Of a stretch of DNA of 64,000 nucleotides, positions 36,678 through 43,098 are shown piece by piece. Position numbers and translations under genes: made by a program. Each line of letters begins with the position of its first letter. The stretch's first letter is position 1. The stretch comes from Streptomyces sp. NL15-2K (GTDB lineage: Bacteria > Actinomycetota > Actinomycetes > Streptomycetales > Streptomycetaceae): contig NZ_CP130630.1 of assembly GCF_030551255.1 (NCBI RefSeq), forward strand, positions 2,461,501 to 2,525,500, written 5' to 3'. The notes below the pieces were generated by a model. That model was not told where the DNA came from. It saw only the letters and a list, made by a program, of their open reading frames with translations, and made no database searches.

Positions 36678-37155
36678 GCCGGCACGCCACGTGGACGTCG
36701 TCCTCGTCAAGGCGGGCCGTACGAAGATCCGCTACGGCGCCGAGCTCCTCGCCGATGACGGCACGCGCATCGCCGTCCGCGCCCCGTGGGCCGGTGACGG
36801 CGTCCGCGACTTCGGCTTCGTCCGCTTCGAGCCCGGCGACGTCTTCACGGAGTACTACTGGCGGGACCGTTGGTACTCGGTCAAGGAGGTCCGCGATGCG
36901 CAGGGCACTCTCAAGGGCTGGTACTGCGACATCACCCGCCCGGCGCTCTCCGGCGCCGAACTCGTCGTGGAGGACCTCGACCTGGACCTGTGGCGCTCCG
37001 CCGACGGCACGGACGTACGGCGGTTGGACGAGGACGAGTTCGCCGAGAGCGGCCTGTCCGAAAGGGATCCGCAGGCAGCGGCAGCCGCCATGGCCGCCCT
37101 CGACGAATTGGAGGGGCTGGCCCGTGGAGGCGACTTCGAAGCACTGCTCACGTAA
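36658..37155 (+). CDS. DUF402 family protein
   Basis: A 165-residue protein whose ATG follows CGGAGGTG inside the end of the GNAT gene. The DUF402 beta-barrel covers about residues 40-130, with landmarks FGFVRFEPGDVFTEYYWRDR and GWYCDITRPA ... EDLDLDLW. Related proteins include nucleoside tri/diphosphatases and RNA-associated FAU-1-like barrels, so nucleotide or RNA handling is possible. The acidic C-terminal helix matches the family. It is translated with the GNAT protein. Confidence 0.88.
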   Translation: MSANSAEPARHVDVVLVKAGRTKIRYGAELLADDGTRIAVRAPWAGDGVRDFGFVRFEPGDVFTEYYWRDRWYSVKEVRDAQGTLKGWYCDITRPALSGAELVVEDLDLDLWRSADGTDVRRLDEDEFAESGLSERDPQAAAAAMAALDELEGLARGGDFEALLT

Positions 37156-37229
37156 TCCGCAGGTCGTAAGCCCCTGCTCGCATAACCCGCAAGTCGTAAG
37201 CCCCGCATCACTCAGTCGTAGGTCCCGCA
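37154..37229. repeat. Imperfect 30-bp tandem repeats after the DUF402 gene
   Basis: AAYCCGCARGTCGTAAGCCC occurs at about 37154 and again 30 bp later, with a shorter third copy around GTCGTAGGTCCCGCATC. They fill the space between the convergent DUF402 and methyltransferase genes. There is no clear hairpin. Confidence 0.55.
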
Positions 37230-37233
37230 TCCC

Positions 37234-37851
37234 TCAACCGACGACCGCCACCGCCGCATACCGCTCGTCCTCCACGTCCTTCCCCCACAGCAGCGCGTCC
37301 GCCGACAACGAGTCCACGCGCACGTGCGAGGCGAGCGGCGCGAGGAGGGCCGTGAGCCGGTCGGCGGATATGCCGACGGGACCGGCCGTCCCCCACACCC
37401 CCTCGATCAGCACCAGCCGTCCTCCGGGCCGCAGCAGCTCCCGCCAGTGCCGCAGGGCGCGGCCGGGGTCGGGCAGCGCCCACAGCACATGCCGTACGAG
37501 CACGACATCGAAGCGCTGCTCCCCCACCGGCGGTGCCGCCGCGTCACCGACCAGGAACACTGCGTCACGTCCGGCGAGCTTCGCGCGCGCGAGGTCCACC
37601 ATGGGCGGGGACCGGTCCACGCCGGTGACACGGTGCCCCTGCTCGGCCGCGAGGAGCGACAGGCTGCCCGTGCCGCAGCCGAGGTCGAGGACGTCGGACG
37701 CGCGGTCCGGCAGCCAGTCGCGCAGCCGCTCGGCCCAGGCCCGGCGGACCTCCGGGGCGCGCAGGCCGTGGTCCGGCTCGTCGTCGAAGGAGGCGGCCCG
37801 CGCGTCCCAGTCGACACCCACCGAAGTCGTACCGTCACTCTCGTTCGTCAT
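37234..37851 (-). CDS. SAM-dependent methyltransferase (class I)
   Basis: A 205-residue Rossmann-fold methyltransferase. ATG 37851 gives MTNESDGTTSVGVDWDARAA. SAM-binding motif I is VLDLGCGTGSLSLLAAEQGH near residue 53. Motif II VTGVDRSPPMVDLAR lies near 74. Motif IV is FDVVLVRHVLWALPDPGRAL, followed by LLRPGGRLVLIEGVWG. This is the UbiE/Methyltransf_11 pattern used on small molecules. The substrate is unknown. Two 20-bp direct repeats lie immediately upstream and may be its control site. Confidence 0.9.
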   Translation of the reverse strand: MTNESDGTTSVGVDWDARAASFDDEPDHGLRAPEVRRAWAERLRDWLPDRASDVLDLGCGTGSLSLLAAEQGHRVTGVDRSPPMVDLARAKLAGRDAVFLVGDAAAPPVGEQRFDVVLVRHVLWALPDPGRALRHWRELLRPGGRLVLIEGVWGTAGPVGISADRLTALLAPLASHVRVDSLSADALLWGKDVEDERYAAVAVVG

Positions 37852-37861
37852 GCGCCCAAGA

Positions 37862-37908
37862 GTGACACCCGCCACTGACAGTCGAATCGTGACAACGGCC
37901 ACTGACAG
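37862..37908. promoter_or_regulatory. Twin 20-bp direct repeats upstream of the methyltransferase
   Basis: GTGACACCCGCCACTGACAG (37862-37881) and GTGACAACGGCCACTGACAG (37889-37908) differ at two bases and start 27 bp apart. Each contains GTGACA and ACTGACAG. They begin 10 bp before the methyltransferase ATG, in the gap it shares with the divergent 44-codon gene. Direct repeats of this kind suit a regulator that binds as tandem dimers. Confidence 0.55.
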
Positions 37909-37991
37909 AACACGAACCGATGAGGAACTCTCCCCGAACGGGTCTACCTCCGCGAGAACGCGGAACCCGGTAGATCCTCAAGGAGGCAGCC

Positions 37992-38126
37992 ATGCGCCGA
38001 ATGACCGTGCAGAAGCCCCTGAAGAAGAAGGACTCCCGCCGGGTCCACGAGGAGGCGGACGAGCGTCCCGCCGGACGCCCGGAGGTCCGAAAGGACATCG
38101 CACGCACGTGGTGGCCGGACGGGTGA
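37992..38126 (+). CDS. Small charged protein, 44 residues
   Basis: A short gene with a near-perfect ribosome site, AAGGAGG, 7 bases before the ATG. The product is MRRMTVQKPLKKKDSRRVHE..., ending ARTWWPDG. It is strongly charged, with no hydrophobic segment. Third codon positions are GC-biased, supporting translation. It diverges from the methyltransferase and ends 13 bp before the remnant of the disrupted GNAT gene. The function is unknown. Confidence 0.6.
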   Translation: MRRMTVQKPLKKKDSRRVHEEADERPAGRPEVRKDIARTWWPDG

Positions 38127-38139
38127 CGGACGCGGTCCG

Positions 38140-38244
38140 TCAGTCCAGCCGCTTGCGGTAGTGGAGGCGGTCGTACGCCGCTTCCACCCGCCGCTCCACG
38201 AGCCGCGACGAGCTCGCGAGGAGCTCTCGCTTCTCGCTTCTCAT
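38140..38244 (-). pseudogene. 3' remnant of the GNAT gene split by the IS element
   Basis: This minus-strand frame ends in a plausible GNAT C-terminus (RLVERRVEAAYDRLHYRKRL plus D). It lacks every other part of the fold. It lies directly beyond the tnpB-side end of the IS200/IS605 element, while the N-terminal part of a GNAT gene lies beyond the tnpA-side end in the same orientation. The simplest reading is one gene split by the insertion. About 13 codons next to the IS end do not look like GNAT, so a few host codons may have been lost or altered. Confidence 0.6.
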
Positions 38245-38303
38245 AACCGAACCTCGGTTGAAGTGCTCTCCTTCCTTCGCAGGCTCAGGAAGGAGATTCC
38301 CGC
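38245..38303 (-). ncRNA. Probable omega-RNA 3' region downstream of tnpB
   Basis: In IS605 elements the guide (omega) RNA overlaps the 3' end of tnpB and runs to the element end. Here, after the TAG, the minus strand folds into CTCCTTCC/GGAAGGAG (38268-38275, 38288-38295) and then AACCGA/TCGGTT at the tip. The sequence just beyond (below about 38245) would be the guide. The start of the RNA inside tnpB cannot be placed by eye. Confidence 0.5.
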
Positions 38304-39626
38304 CTACCTTGCGGTGGCGGGCTTGACGCCGCGCGTGCGCCTGACGACTGCCCTTCCGGCAGCCGGGATGAGCCCGTGGCCCATCCGGTACAGGTGCAAG
38401 ACGTTCCGGGCTGCGTTGTGGTCGGCGTTGCCTTCCCAACCGCAGTCCGGGTTCTTGCATACGAACGTGGCCTGGTCCTCGCGGCTGCCGGGTGTGATGA
38501 ACCCGCAGGCGGAGCAGCGCCGGGAGGTGTTCGGAGCGGGAACCTTGTGCAGGGTGCCACCCTGGCGGGCGGTCTTGTACGTCAGCATGGTCACGGTCCG
38601 GCCCCAGGCCTCCTGGCTGATGGAGCGGTTCAGGCCGGACTTCTGCGCGACGTTCCTCCCCGGCTCCTCCAGGGTGCCCTGGGCGCTCATGGTCATGTTC
38701 GTGATGGTGAGTGCTTCGACCACGACGGTGCCGTACTGGCGGGCGATGGCGGTAGTGGTCTTGTGCTGCCAGTCGAGGGCGCGGCGCGTGGCTCTTGCGC
38801 GGAGCTGCTTGATCTGGTCGTAGGTGGCGTGCAGCCGGTTGGAGCTGCGTTCCTTGGGCTTGCGGAAGGACTTGCGGTGTGCGGCCCTCTGTTCCAGGCG
38901 GAGCAGCTGGGCTTTCTCGTCCGGGTTCAGCCACTTGTCGCGGTCGGCGGTGCCGTCCGGGAGTCGGGGCGGCCGTCCGTGGTCCTGGTGGTTGCCATCG
39001 GACAGGGCGAGAGGGAGGTTCACTCCGGCGTCGATGCCGACTTCCGGGCCGGTGTGCGGTTCGGGTCTGGGCTGAAGGGTTTGGACGCGGAGGGCGATGT
39101 GCCAGCCGAGCGCGTCTTTGACGAGCCGGGCCCCGGTGATGCGGTTCTCCTTGTCGGCGTTCTTGCCGACAAGGAGATCTTTGGTCCAACGGAAGCGGAC
39201 GCGGCCGATCTTGGGGATGTTGACCATGCCCCAGCGGCGGTGCACCCGCTTGATGTGCAGGTCGCGGCCCTGCGGGATGTCCACGGACATCACGGTACGG
39301 ATGCGGGCCTTGAACGTCGGCTCCTCGGCCCGGCCGTCCCAGTAGTTCTTCCACGCCTGGAAATACGTCTTGAGGACTGCTTGTGCGGCCTGCGCGGGCA
39401 GCACCGCGTACCAGTCGATCTCCTTGCGGGCCTGCCGCAGCGTCTGGTCCATGCGGGTCAGGGAGCGCTGGCATTTCGGCGTCATCTGCCACAGGTCGTG
39501 GAGCTGATTCCACATCGCGCGGGCGGCGTGCGCCTGGTCGTCCACGAGCCGTGTCTGCGCAGGCGTCAGCGTCAGCCGGGCGCGATGCCCGAACTGCCGC
39601 TTCTCCAGCACACGTTCCGTGGTCAC
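38304..39626 (-). CDS. tnpB: TnpB RNA-guided endonuclease
   Basis: A 440-residue TnpB, ancestor-type relative of Cas12. The GTG start at 39626 gives VTTERVLEKRQFGHRARLTL. The N-terminal helical/WED region precedes a RuvC-like nuclease whose acidic residues are all present: Asp199 in EVGIDAGVN, Glu304 in VVVEALTI and Asp402 in GNADHNAARN. The zinc ribbon is intact (Cys371/Cys374 in CSAC, Cys390/Cys395 in CKNPDC). Length is usual for the family, with no frameshift. TnpB should cut the empty donor site using its omega RNA and so help the element persist. Confidence 0.93.
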   Translation of the reverse strand: MTTERVLEKRQFGHRARLTLTPAQTRLVDDQAHAARAMWNQLHDLWQMTPKCQRSLTRMDQTLRQARKEIDWYAVLPAQAAQAVLKTYFQAWKNYWDGRAEEPTFKARIRTVMSVDIPQGRDLHIKRVHRRWGMVNIPKIGRVRFRWTKDLLVGKNADKENRITGARLVKDALGWHIALRVQTLQPRPEPHTGPEVGIDAGVNLPLALSDGNHQDHGRPPRLPDGTADRDKWLNPDEKAQLLRLEQRAAHRKSFRKPKERSSNRLHATYDQIKQLRARATRRALDWQHKTTTAIARQYGTVVVEALTITNMTMSAQGTLEEPGRNVAQKSGLNRSISQEAWGRTVTMLTYKTARQGGTLHKVPAPNTSRRCSACGFITPGSREDQATFVCKNPDCGWEGNADHNAARNVLHLYRMGHGLIPAAGRAVVRRTRGVKPATAR

Positions 39627-39649
39627 ACGGTCACTGTATCATTTGGTTT

Positions 39650-40081
39650 ATGTCGCCGCGCTGGAATCCAAACCCTGATGTACGCACCGGCCGTCACGTC
39701 GTCTGCAACCTGCACGTCCACTTGGTGTTCCTCACCAAGTACCGGCGCGGGGCACTCACCGACGCCATGCTCAGCCGGTGCGAAGAGATCATGCGGGAGG
39801 TGTGCGCGGACTTCGAGGCCGAACTGAAACAGTTCAACGGCGAGCAGGACCAAGTCCACCTCCTCGTGCACTACCCGCCCAAGGTCCAGCTCTCGAAGCT
39901 GGTCAACTCCCTCAAAGGCGTCTCCGCCCGGCTGCTGCGCAAGGAATACGACACCCACGTACGCAGGCATCTGTGGGGCGGCCACTTCTGGTCCGGCTCC
40001 TACTTCGCCGGATCCTGCGGCGGGGCACCGCTGACCGTCGTCAAGCAATACATCGAGAACCAGCAGCGCCCCACAGGCTGA
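39650..40081 (+). CDS. tnpA: TnpA Y1 transposase with altered HUH motif
   Basis: A 143-residue IS200/IS605 Y1 transposase (MSPRWNPNPDVRTGRHVVCN). The catalytic Tyr134 is present in VVKQYIENQ. The metal-binding HUH motif, normally DHVHLLVHYPP in close relatives, reads DQVHLLVHYPP: codon 68 at 39851-39853 is CAA (Gln) where CAC/CAT (His) is expected. That His coordinates the divalent metal used in strand cleavage, so the enzyme is probably impaired. Otherwise the protein is full length. It is divergent from tnpB. Confidence 0.9.
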   Translation: MSPRWNPNPDVRTGRHVVCNLHVHLVFLTKYRRGALTDAMLSRCEEIMREVCADFEAELKQFNGEQDQVHLLVHYPPKVQLSKLVNSLKGVSARLLRKEYDTHVRRHLWGGHFWSGSYFAGSCGGAPLTVVKQYIENQQRPTG

Positions 40082-40138
40082 TGACAACACTGCGGACCTG
40101 TGCGAAAAGTGCGGGTCAGAGCGGTCTTGAGATGGCCT

Positions 40139-40513
40139 TCACCTCCGCCCTGAAGGGCGAAGCACTGGCCAAGCCCAAAGGTAGAGCCTGACCTCGGGCA
40201 GACCGAGCGCACGCGCGCGTGCGTCCACGAACTCCAGCAGCCGTCGCCCCACGCCCCTGCCGTGCGCGTCGGGGTGGACGGCGATGCTGTCGAGGAAGAG
40301 GTGGTCGTCGTACGCCTCGATCACCACCAGGCCGACGACGGGATCGCCCGTCACGAACACCCGCCCGGCGGCCACGTTCGCCGCGTGGTCCGCCTCCATG
40401 GGCACCGGCACTGTCCCGATGCGCTCGATGTAGGGGTGGTACGCGGCACCGGTGACGGCCTTCACGGCCGGCACGTCGGCCGCCGTGGCGGGCCGGATCT
40501 CCTCGCTCGTCAT
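40139..40513 (-). pseudogene. 5' part of the GNAT acetyltransferase gene split by the IS
   Basis: It starts MTSEEIRPATAADVPAVKAV. The acetyl-CoA-binding block LDSIAVHPDAHGRGVGRRLL is intact near residue 80. At GLPEVRLY (host DNA from about 40181 upward) the GNAT sequence stops and the frame runs into IS DNA, adding 13 foreign residues before a stop at 40139. The missing last strands and the C-terminal YDRLHYRKRL-like end are found at 38140-38244, beyond the element. The truncated 124-residue product lacks strands needed for the acceptor side and is probably inactive. Confidence 0.75.
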
Positions 40514-40641
40514 GGCGCGCAGACTCCCTACCTGATCTCAGTCCACGGTTTCTCGGACCCGGCACCCATCAGCACCGGTTCCAAGGAGATCCCCCATGCC
40601 CGCACGCCGCAAGGCCGCCACCGCCGCCGCCCTCGGCATCA

Positions 40642-40668
40642 CCTGTCCGGCGGCTCAGGCCGGACAGG
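40642..40668 (-). terminator. Lipase terminator
   Basis: A perfect 10-bp stem CCTGTCCGGC (40642-40651) / GCCGGACAGG (40659-40668) with a 7-base loop, 22 bp beyond the lipase stop codon. Confidence 0.75.
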
Positions 40669-40689
40669 CACCGAGGGCGTGCGCGAGCC

Positions 40690-41547
40690 TCAACCGGACG
40701 CCGAGGCGCAGGTGGTCGGGGTGGCGCGCGCCGGATCCAGGGCGTTGGCCACTTCGTGGAAGGCGATCCGGTCCAGCAGCCCTATCGCCGCGTGCTCGGA
40801 GAGGTCGAGCGGGCACAGGTCCTGCAGCAGGACGTTGTGGACGTTCGATCCGCTGAGGAACTGGCTCCGGTACGGCGTGACCACCTCGTCGTACTTGGTG
40901 GCGAGGACGGTGTAGCGGACGCCGGGCACGGTGTCGCCGCCCTCGTTGAGCTTGGCGAGGAAGGCGGATCCGGCGACCTGGTCGGCGAGGGCGGGGGTGC
41001 GGGTGGAGAGCAGGTCTCCGGCACCCGGGAAGTACTCCAGCAGTTGGGTGAGGCCGTTCAGGGTGGTGCCGTGGTTGCTGGGCGCTATGCCGACGAAGGC
41101 GTTCACCTTGGCGGCTCCGCCGAGGAACTTCAGGTAGTAGCGGGGCATCATGCCGCCCTGCGAGTGGCCGACTAAGTCGGTCTCGGCGGCGCCGGTCGCG
41201 GCGAGCACCTTGTCGACGAAGGCCTTCAGCTGCTCGGCCGACTTGTCGATCGGGCCGAGGCCGTTGAAGAAGGGGACGCCGGGCAGTTGGCCGTAGTCGA
41301 GGGAGAAGACGCAGTAGCCGCGGGCCTTCAGGTACGGCGCGAAGGCCAGCCAGTTGTCGACGGAGTTCGCGAAGGTGCCGTGCACGAGGACGATGGGGCG
41401 GGGGTGGGCGGCGGAGGGCTTGCAGGAGTAGTCGTTCCAGCCACGGCTGGGTGCGTCGACGGCCTGGGCGGCGGCGGGAACGGTGGCGACCGCAGCGGTC
41501 AGCAGCAGCGCGGCCAGTGGTCCGAACACTCGTTTCCAGGGCAGCAT
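40690..41547 (-). CDS. Secreted lipase/triacylglycerol hydrolase (alpha/beta fold)
   Basis: A 285-residue exported lipase with a signal peptide of about 29 residues (LAALLLTAAVATVPAAAQA). It has the class 2 lipase pattern: the oxyanion segment IVLVHGTFANSVDNW near residue 52, the nucleophile elbow GHSQGGMMPRYYLKF with Ser near 129, the acid in ATKYDEVVTPY, and His in LSEHAAIGLLD. Cys42, Cys79, Cys244 and Cys281 could pair in disulfides. The closest type is EstB/LipA-like Streptomyces lipases; the gene matches SCO1735 in position as I remember it. The strong terminator at 40642 follows. Confidence 0.92.
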   Translation of the reverse strand: MLPWKRVFGPLAALLLTAAVATVPAAAQAVDAPSRGWNDYSCKPSAAHPRPIVLVHGTFANSVDNWLAFAPYLKARGYCVFSLDYGQLPGVPFFNGLGPIDKSAEQLKAFVDKVLAATGAAETDLVGHSQGGMMPRYYLKFLGGAAKVNAFVGIAPSNHGTTLNGLTQLLEYFPGAGDLLSTRTPALADQVAGSAFLAKLNEGGDTVPGVRYTVLATKYDEVVTPYRSQFLSGSNVHNVLLQDLCPLDLSEHAAIGLLDRIAFHEVANALDPARATPTTCASASG

Positions 41548-41761
41548 CGGGTGATCTCCTTGCGGCTCAAGGGAGGTGCGACGGCACTACGCCCTGTGAT
41601 CCGGATCACGAGGATGCTGTTCACTCGTCAAGTTACGGACGAGTAGTTCAGTTGTGAAGTTACGCGTCGGTAAAAACTTCCAGTGATAATCGGTGACGCT
41701 GCGAAAGCTGATGAGACGCTGATAAAACGCTGACGAAAAGTGATGGAATGCTGGTGAACGG

Positions 41762-41944
41762 TCACCAGTTTGGCCTGATAGGCCCATAGGGAGCGATACG
41801 CGCCAACTGATCGCGCAACGCCCGCACTTCCCCCTCACTCAGCAGCTCGACCCACACCCCGACAGCCTCCGCCGCCGCCTCCTCCGCGGCGCGGGTGCAG
41901 GCCCAGCCACGCTCGGTCAACACGACCAGCCGGGCACGCGCGTC
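41762..41944 (-). pseudogene. 3' remnant of a MarR-family regulator gene
   Basis: Sixty codons ending in a stop encode DARARLVVLTERGWACTRAA ... ALRDQLARIAPYGPIRPNW. This is the wing end, dimer helices and C-terminus of a MarR regulator (the D-x-R-A-R-L-V-V-L-T wing motif is diagnostic). There is no start codon and no DNA-binding helix. Upstream of about 41944 the frame runs antisense through a cupin remnant, so the 5' half is gone. Confidence 0.8.
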
Positions 41945-42130
41945 CTGATCACCCTCGACGGCCGTACGGACCGCATCACCGCGGGCGACACGGTGATCAT
42001 CAACCGCCACGCGACCCTGGCCGCCGAGAACCCGACCGATCACACGGCGATCTTCTGGGTCACCACCTCCATCGGCCTGGAGGCGGAACTGGCCGACGGC
42101 ACGCGGATCACCCCTCCGTGGGCTAACTGA
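41933..42130 (+). pseudogene. 3' remnant of a cupin-domain gene
   Basis: Sixty-five codons plus a TGA encode RVLITLDGRTDRITAGDTVI ... GLEAELADGTRITPPWAN. This is the second half of a small single-domain cupin (beta strands with the GDTVII motif). There is no start and no first metal-binding cupin motif. It abuts and slightly overlaps the MarR remnant on the other strand, so the two originally divergent genes lost both 5' ends and their shared promoter. Its end overlaps the imuB 3' end by 91 bp. Confidence 0.75.
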
Positions 42131-43098
42131 GCCCTGTACAGGCGCCCCGGCATCACCGCCCGCGGCCCGAACTTCGCTCGCGCGCGGTCCGCGACCTCCT
42201 CGATGCGGCGGGCCTTCTCGTCCAGGGGATCGAAGGTGAGCTGGTGGGAGGCCTTTTCGGCGGGGTCGAGGCCCTCGGCGCGCAGAGCCATCGAGCGGAC
42301 CCGAGCACGCTGGAGGCCGAGCGCCTCGTACATGCCGTACGCCGCCCTGGTCAGCGCCGGCGAGTGGGCCGTCGGTTCCTTGAGGGTGCGGCTGCGGGTC
42401 GTCGCGGAGCGGTCGGCGTAGCGGACGGTGAGGGTCAGGGTGCCGCAGACCTTGTCCAGGGCGCGCAGCCGGGCGCCCAGTTCCTCGGCGGCCGAGAGCA
42501 GGGCGCGGCGATGCCGCTCGGGGTCCAGCTCGTCGCGGGTGAAGGGGCGTTCGGTGGCCAGCGAGCGGGAGACGGCGTTCGGGACGACCCGGCCGCGGTC
42601 GATGCCGTTCGCCTTCTCGTGCAGTTCGCGGCCGGCCTTCACACCGACCAGGCGCTGGAGCGTGGACAGGGGCGCGGCGGCGACCCCGCCGAGGGTGTCG
42701 AGCCCGTAGTCGCCCAGGGTGCGGGCGGTCGCGGTGCCGACGCCGGGGAGCGCGGCGACGGGCTTGTCGGCGAGGAACTGCGCGACGGCGTCTTCGGGCA
42801 CCGCACACGGCACCCCGGGCGCGGCGTCCCGCAGCGCCATGCGGGCCAGCATCGGCCCCGGCCCGGCGCCGATCACGCAGTCGACGCCGTGCAGGGCGAG
42901 GGCACGGACCCGGATCATCGTCGCCAGCTCGGCGGCGTCACGTCCGAAGTACCGTTCGGCGCCCCGCAGATCGGCCAGCGCCCCGTCCGGGGGCAGGGCT
43001 TCGACTACGGGCGTGAACTCCTCCAGCAGCCCGAGCAGCCCCGGCAGGGCCGCCTCGGACGTCGGCGGCAGCTGGAAACGTACGCAGAGAATGGTCAT
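42040..43098 (-). CDS. imuB: ImuB-like Y-family polymerase homologue (mutasome adaptor)
   Basis: A 352-residue Y-family protein. ATG 43098 overlaps the dnaE2 stop (ATGA). The first strand reads MTILCVRFQLPPTSEAAL where active Pol IV has an Asp-bearing (H-V-D-M-D) motif, so the catalytic acidic residue is missing as in ImuB. The fold is otherwise clear: LADLRGAERYFGRD, the finger/palm GAGPGPMLARMAL, the helix-hairpin-helix LPGVGTATARTLGDYGLDTL near 140, and a little-finger domain from about 200. The C-terminal 25-30 residues read antisense over the cupin remnant and may not be native. It should link DnaE2 to the clamp and damaged template. No imuA is adjacent. Confidence 0.88.
   Translation of the reverse strand: MTILCVRFQLPPTSEAALPGLLGLLEEFTPVVEALPPDGALADLRGAERYFGRDAAELATMIRVRALALHGVDCVIGAGPGPMLARMALRDAAPGVPCAVPEDAVAQFLADKPVAALPGVGTATARTLGDYGLDTLGGVAAAPLSTLQRLVGVKAGRELHEKANGIDRGRVVPNAVSRSLATERPFTRDELDPERHRRALLSAAEELGARLRALDKVCGTLTLTVRYADRSATTRSRTLKEPTAHSPALTRAAYGMYEALGLQRARVRSMALRAEGLDPAEKASHQLTFDPLDEKARRIEEVADRARAKFGPRAVMPGRLYRAQLAHGGVIRVPSASSASRPMEVVTQKIAV

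Larger units (their letters stand above)
38245..40180. mobile_element. IS200/IS605-family element (IS605 layout: divergent tnpA and tnpB)
   Basis: About 1.94 kb with tnpB leftward and tnpA rightward from a shared 23-bp gap, the IS605 arrangement. As expected for the family there are no terminal inverted repeats; subterminal hairpins mark the ends instead. One is AACCGA-ACC-TCGGTT (38245-38259) at the tnpB end. The other is CGCCC-TGAA-GGGCG (40146-40159) at the tnpA end. The right boundary is placed where the GNAT frame (…VRLY) breaks, after the minus-strand CTCTAC; the left boundary is approximate. Both ends fall in one GNAT gene. Confidence 0.8.

Noticed and set aside
40596..40856. Plus-strand ORF with a good ribosome site (AAGGAGAT) and signal-like start MPARRKAATAAALGIT
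   Set aside because: After about 16 codons it runs through the lipase terminator and then antisense to the lipase gene, with arginine/proline-rich shadow sequence. It may be a fragment of a lost secreted-protein gene but cannot be supported.
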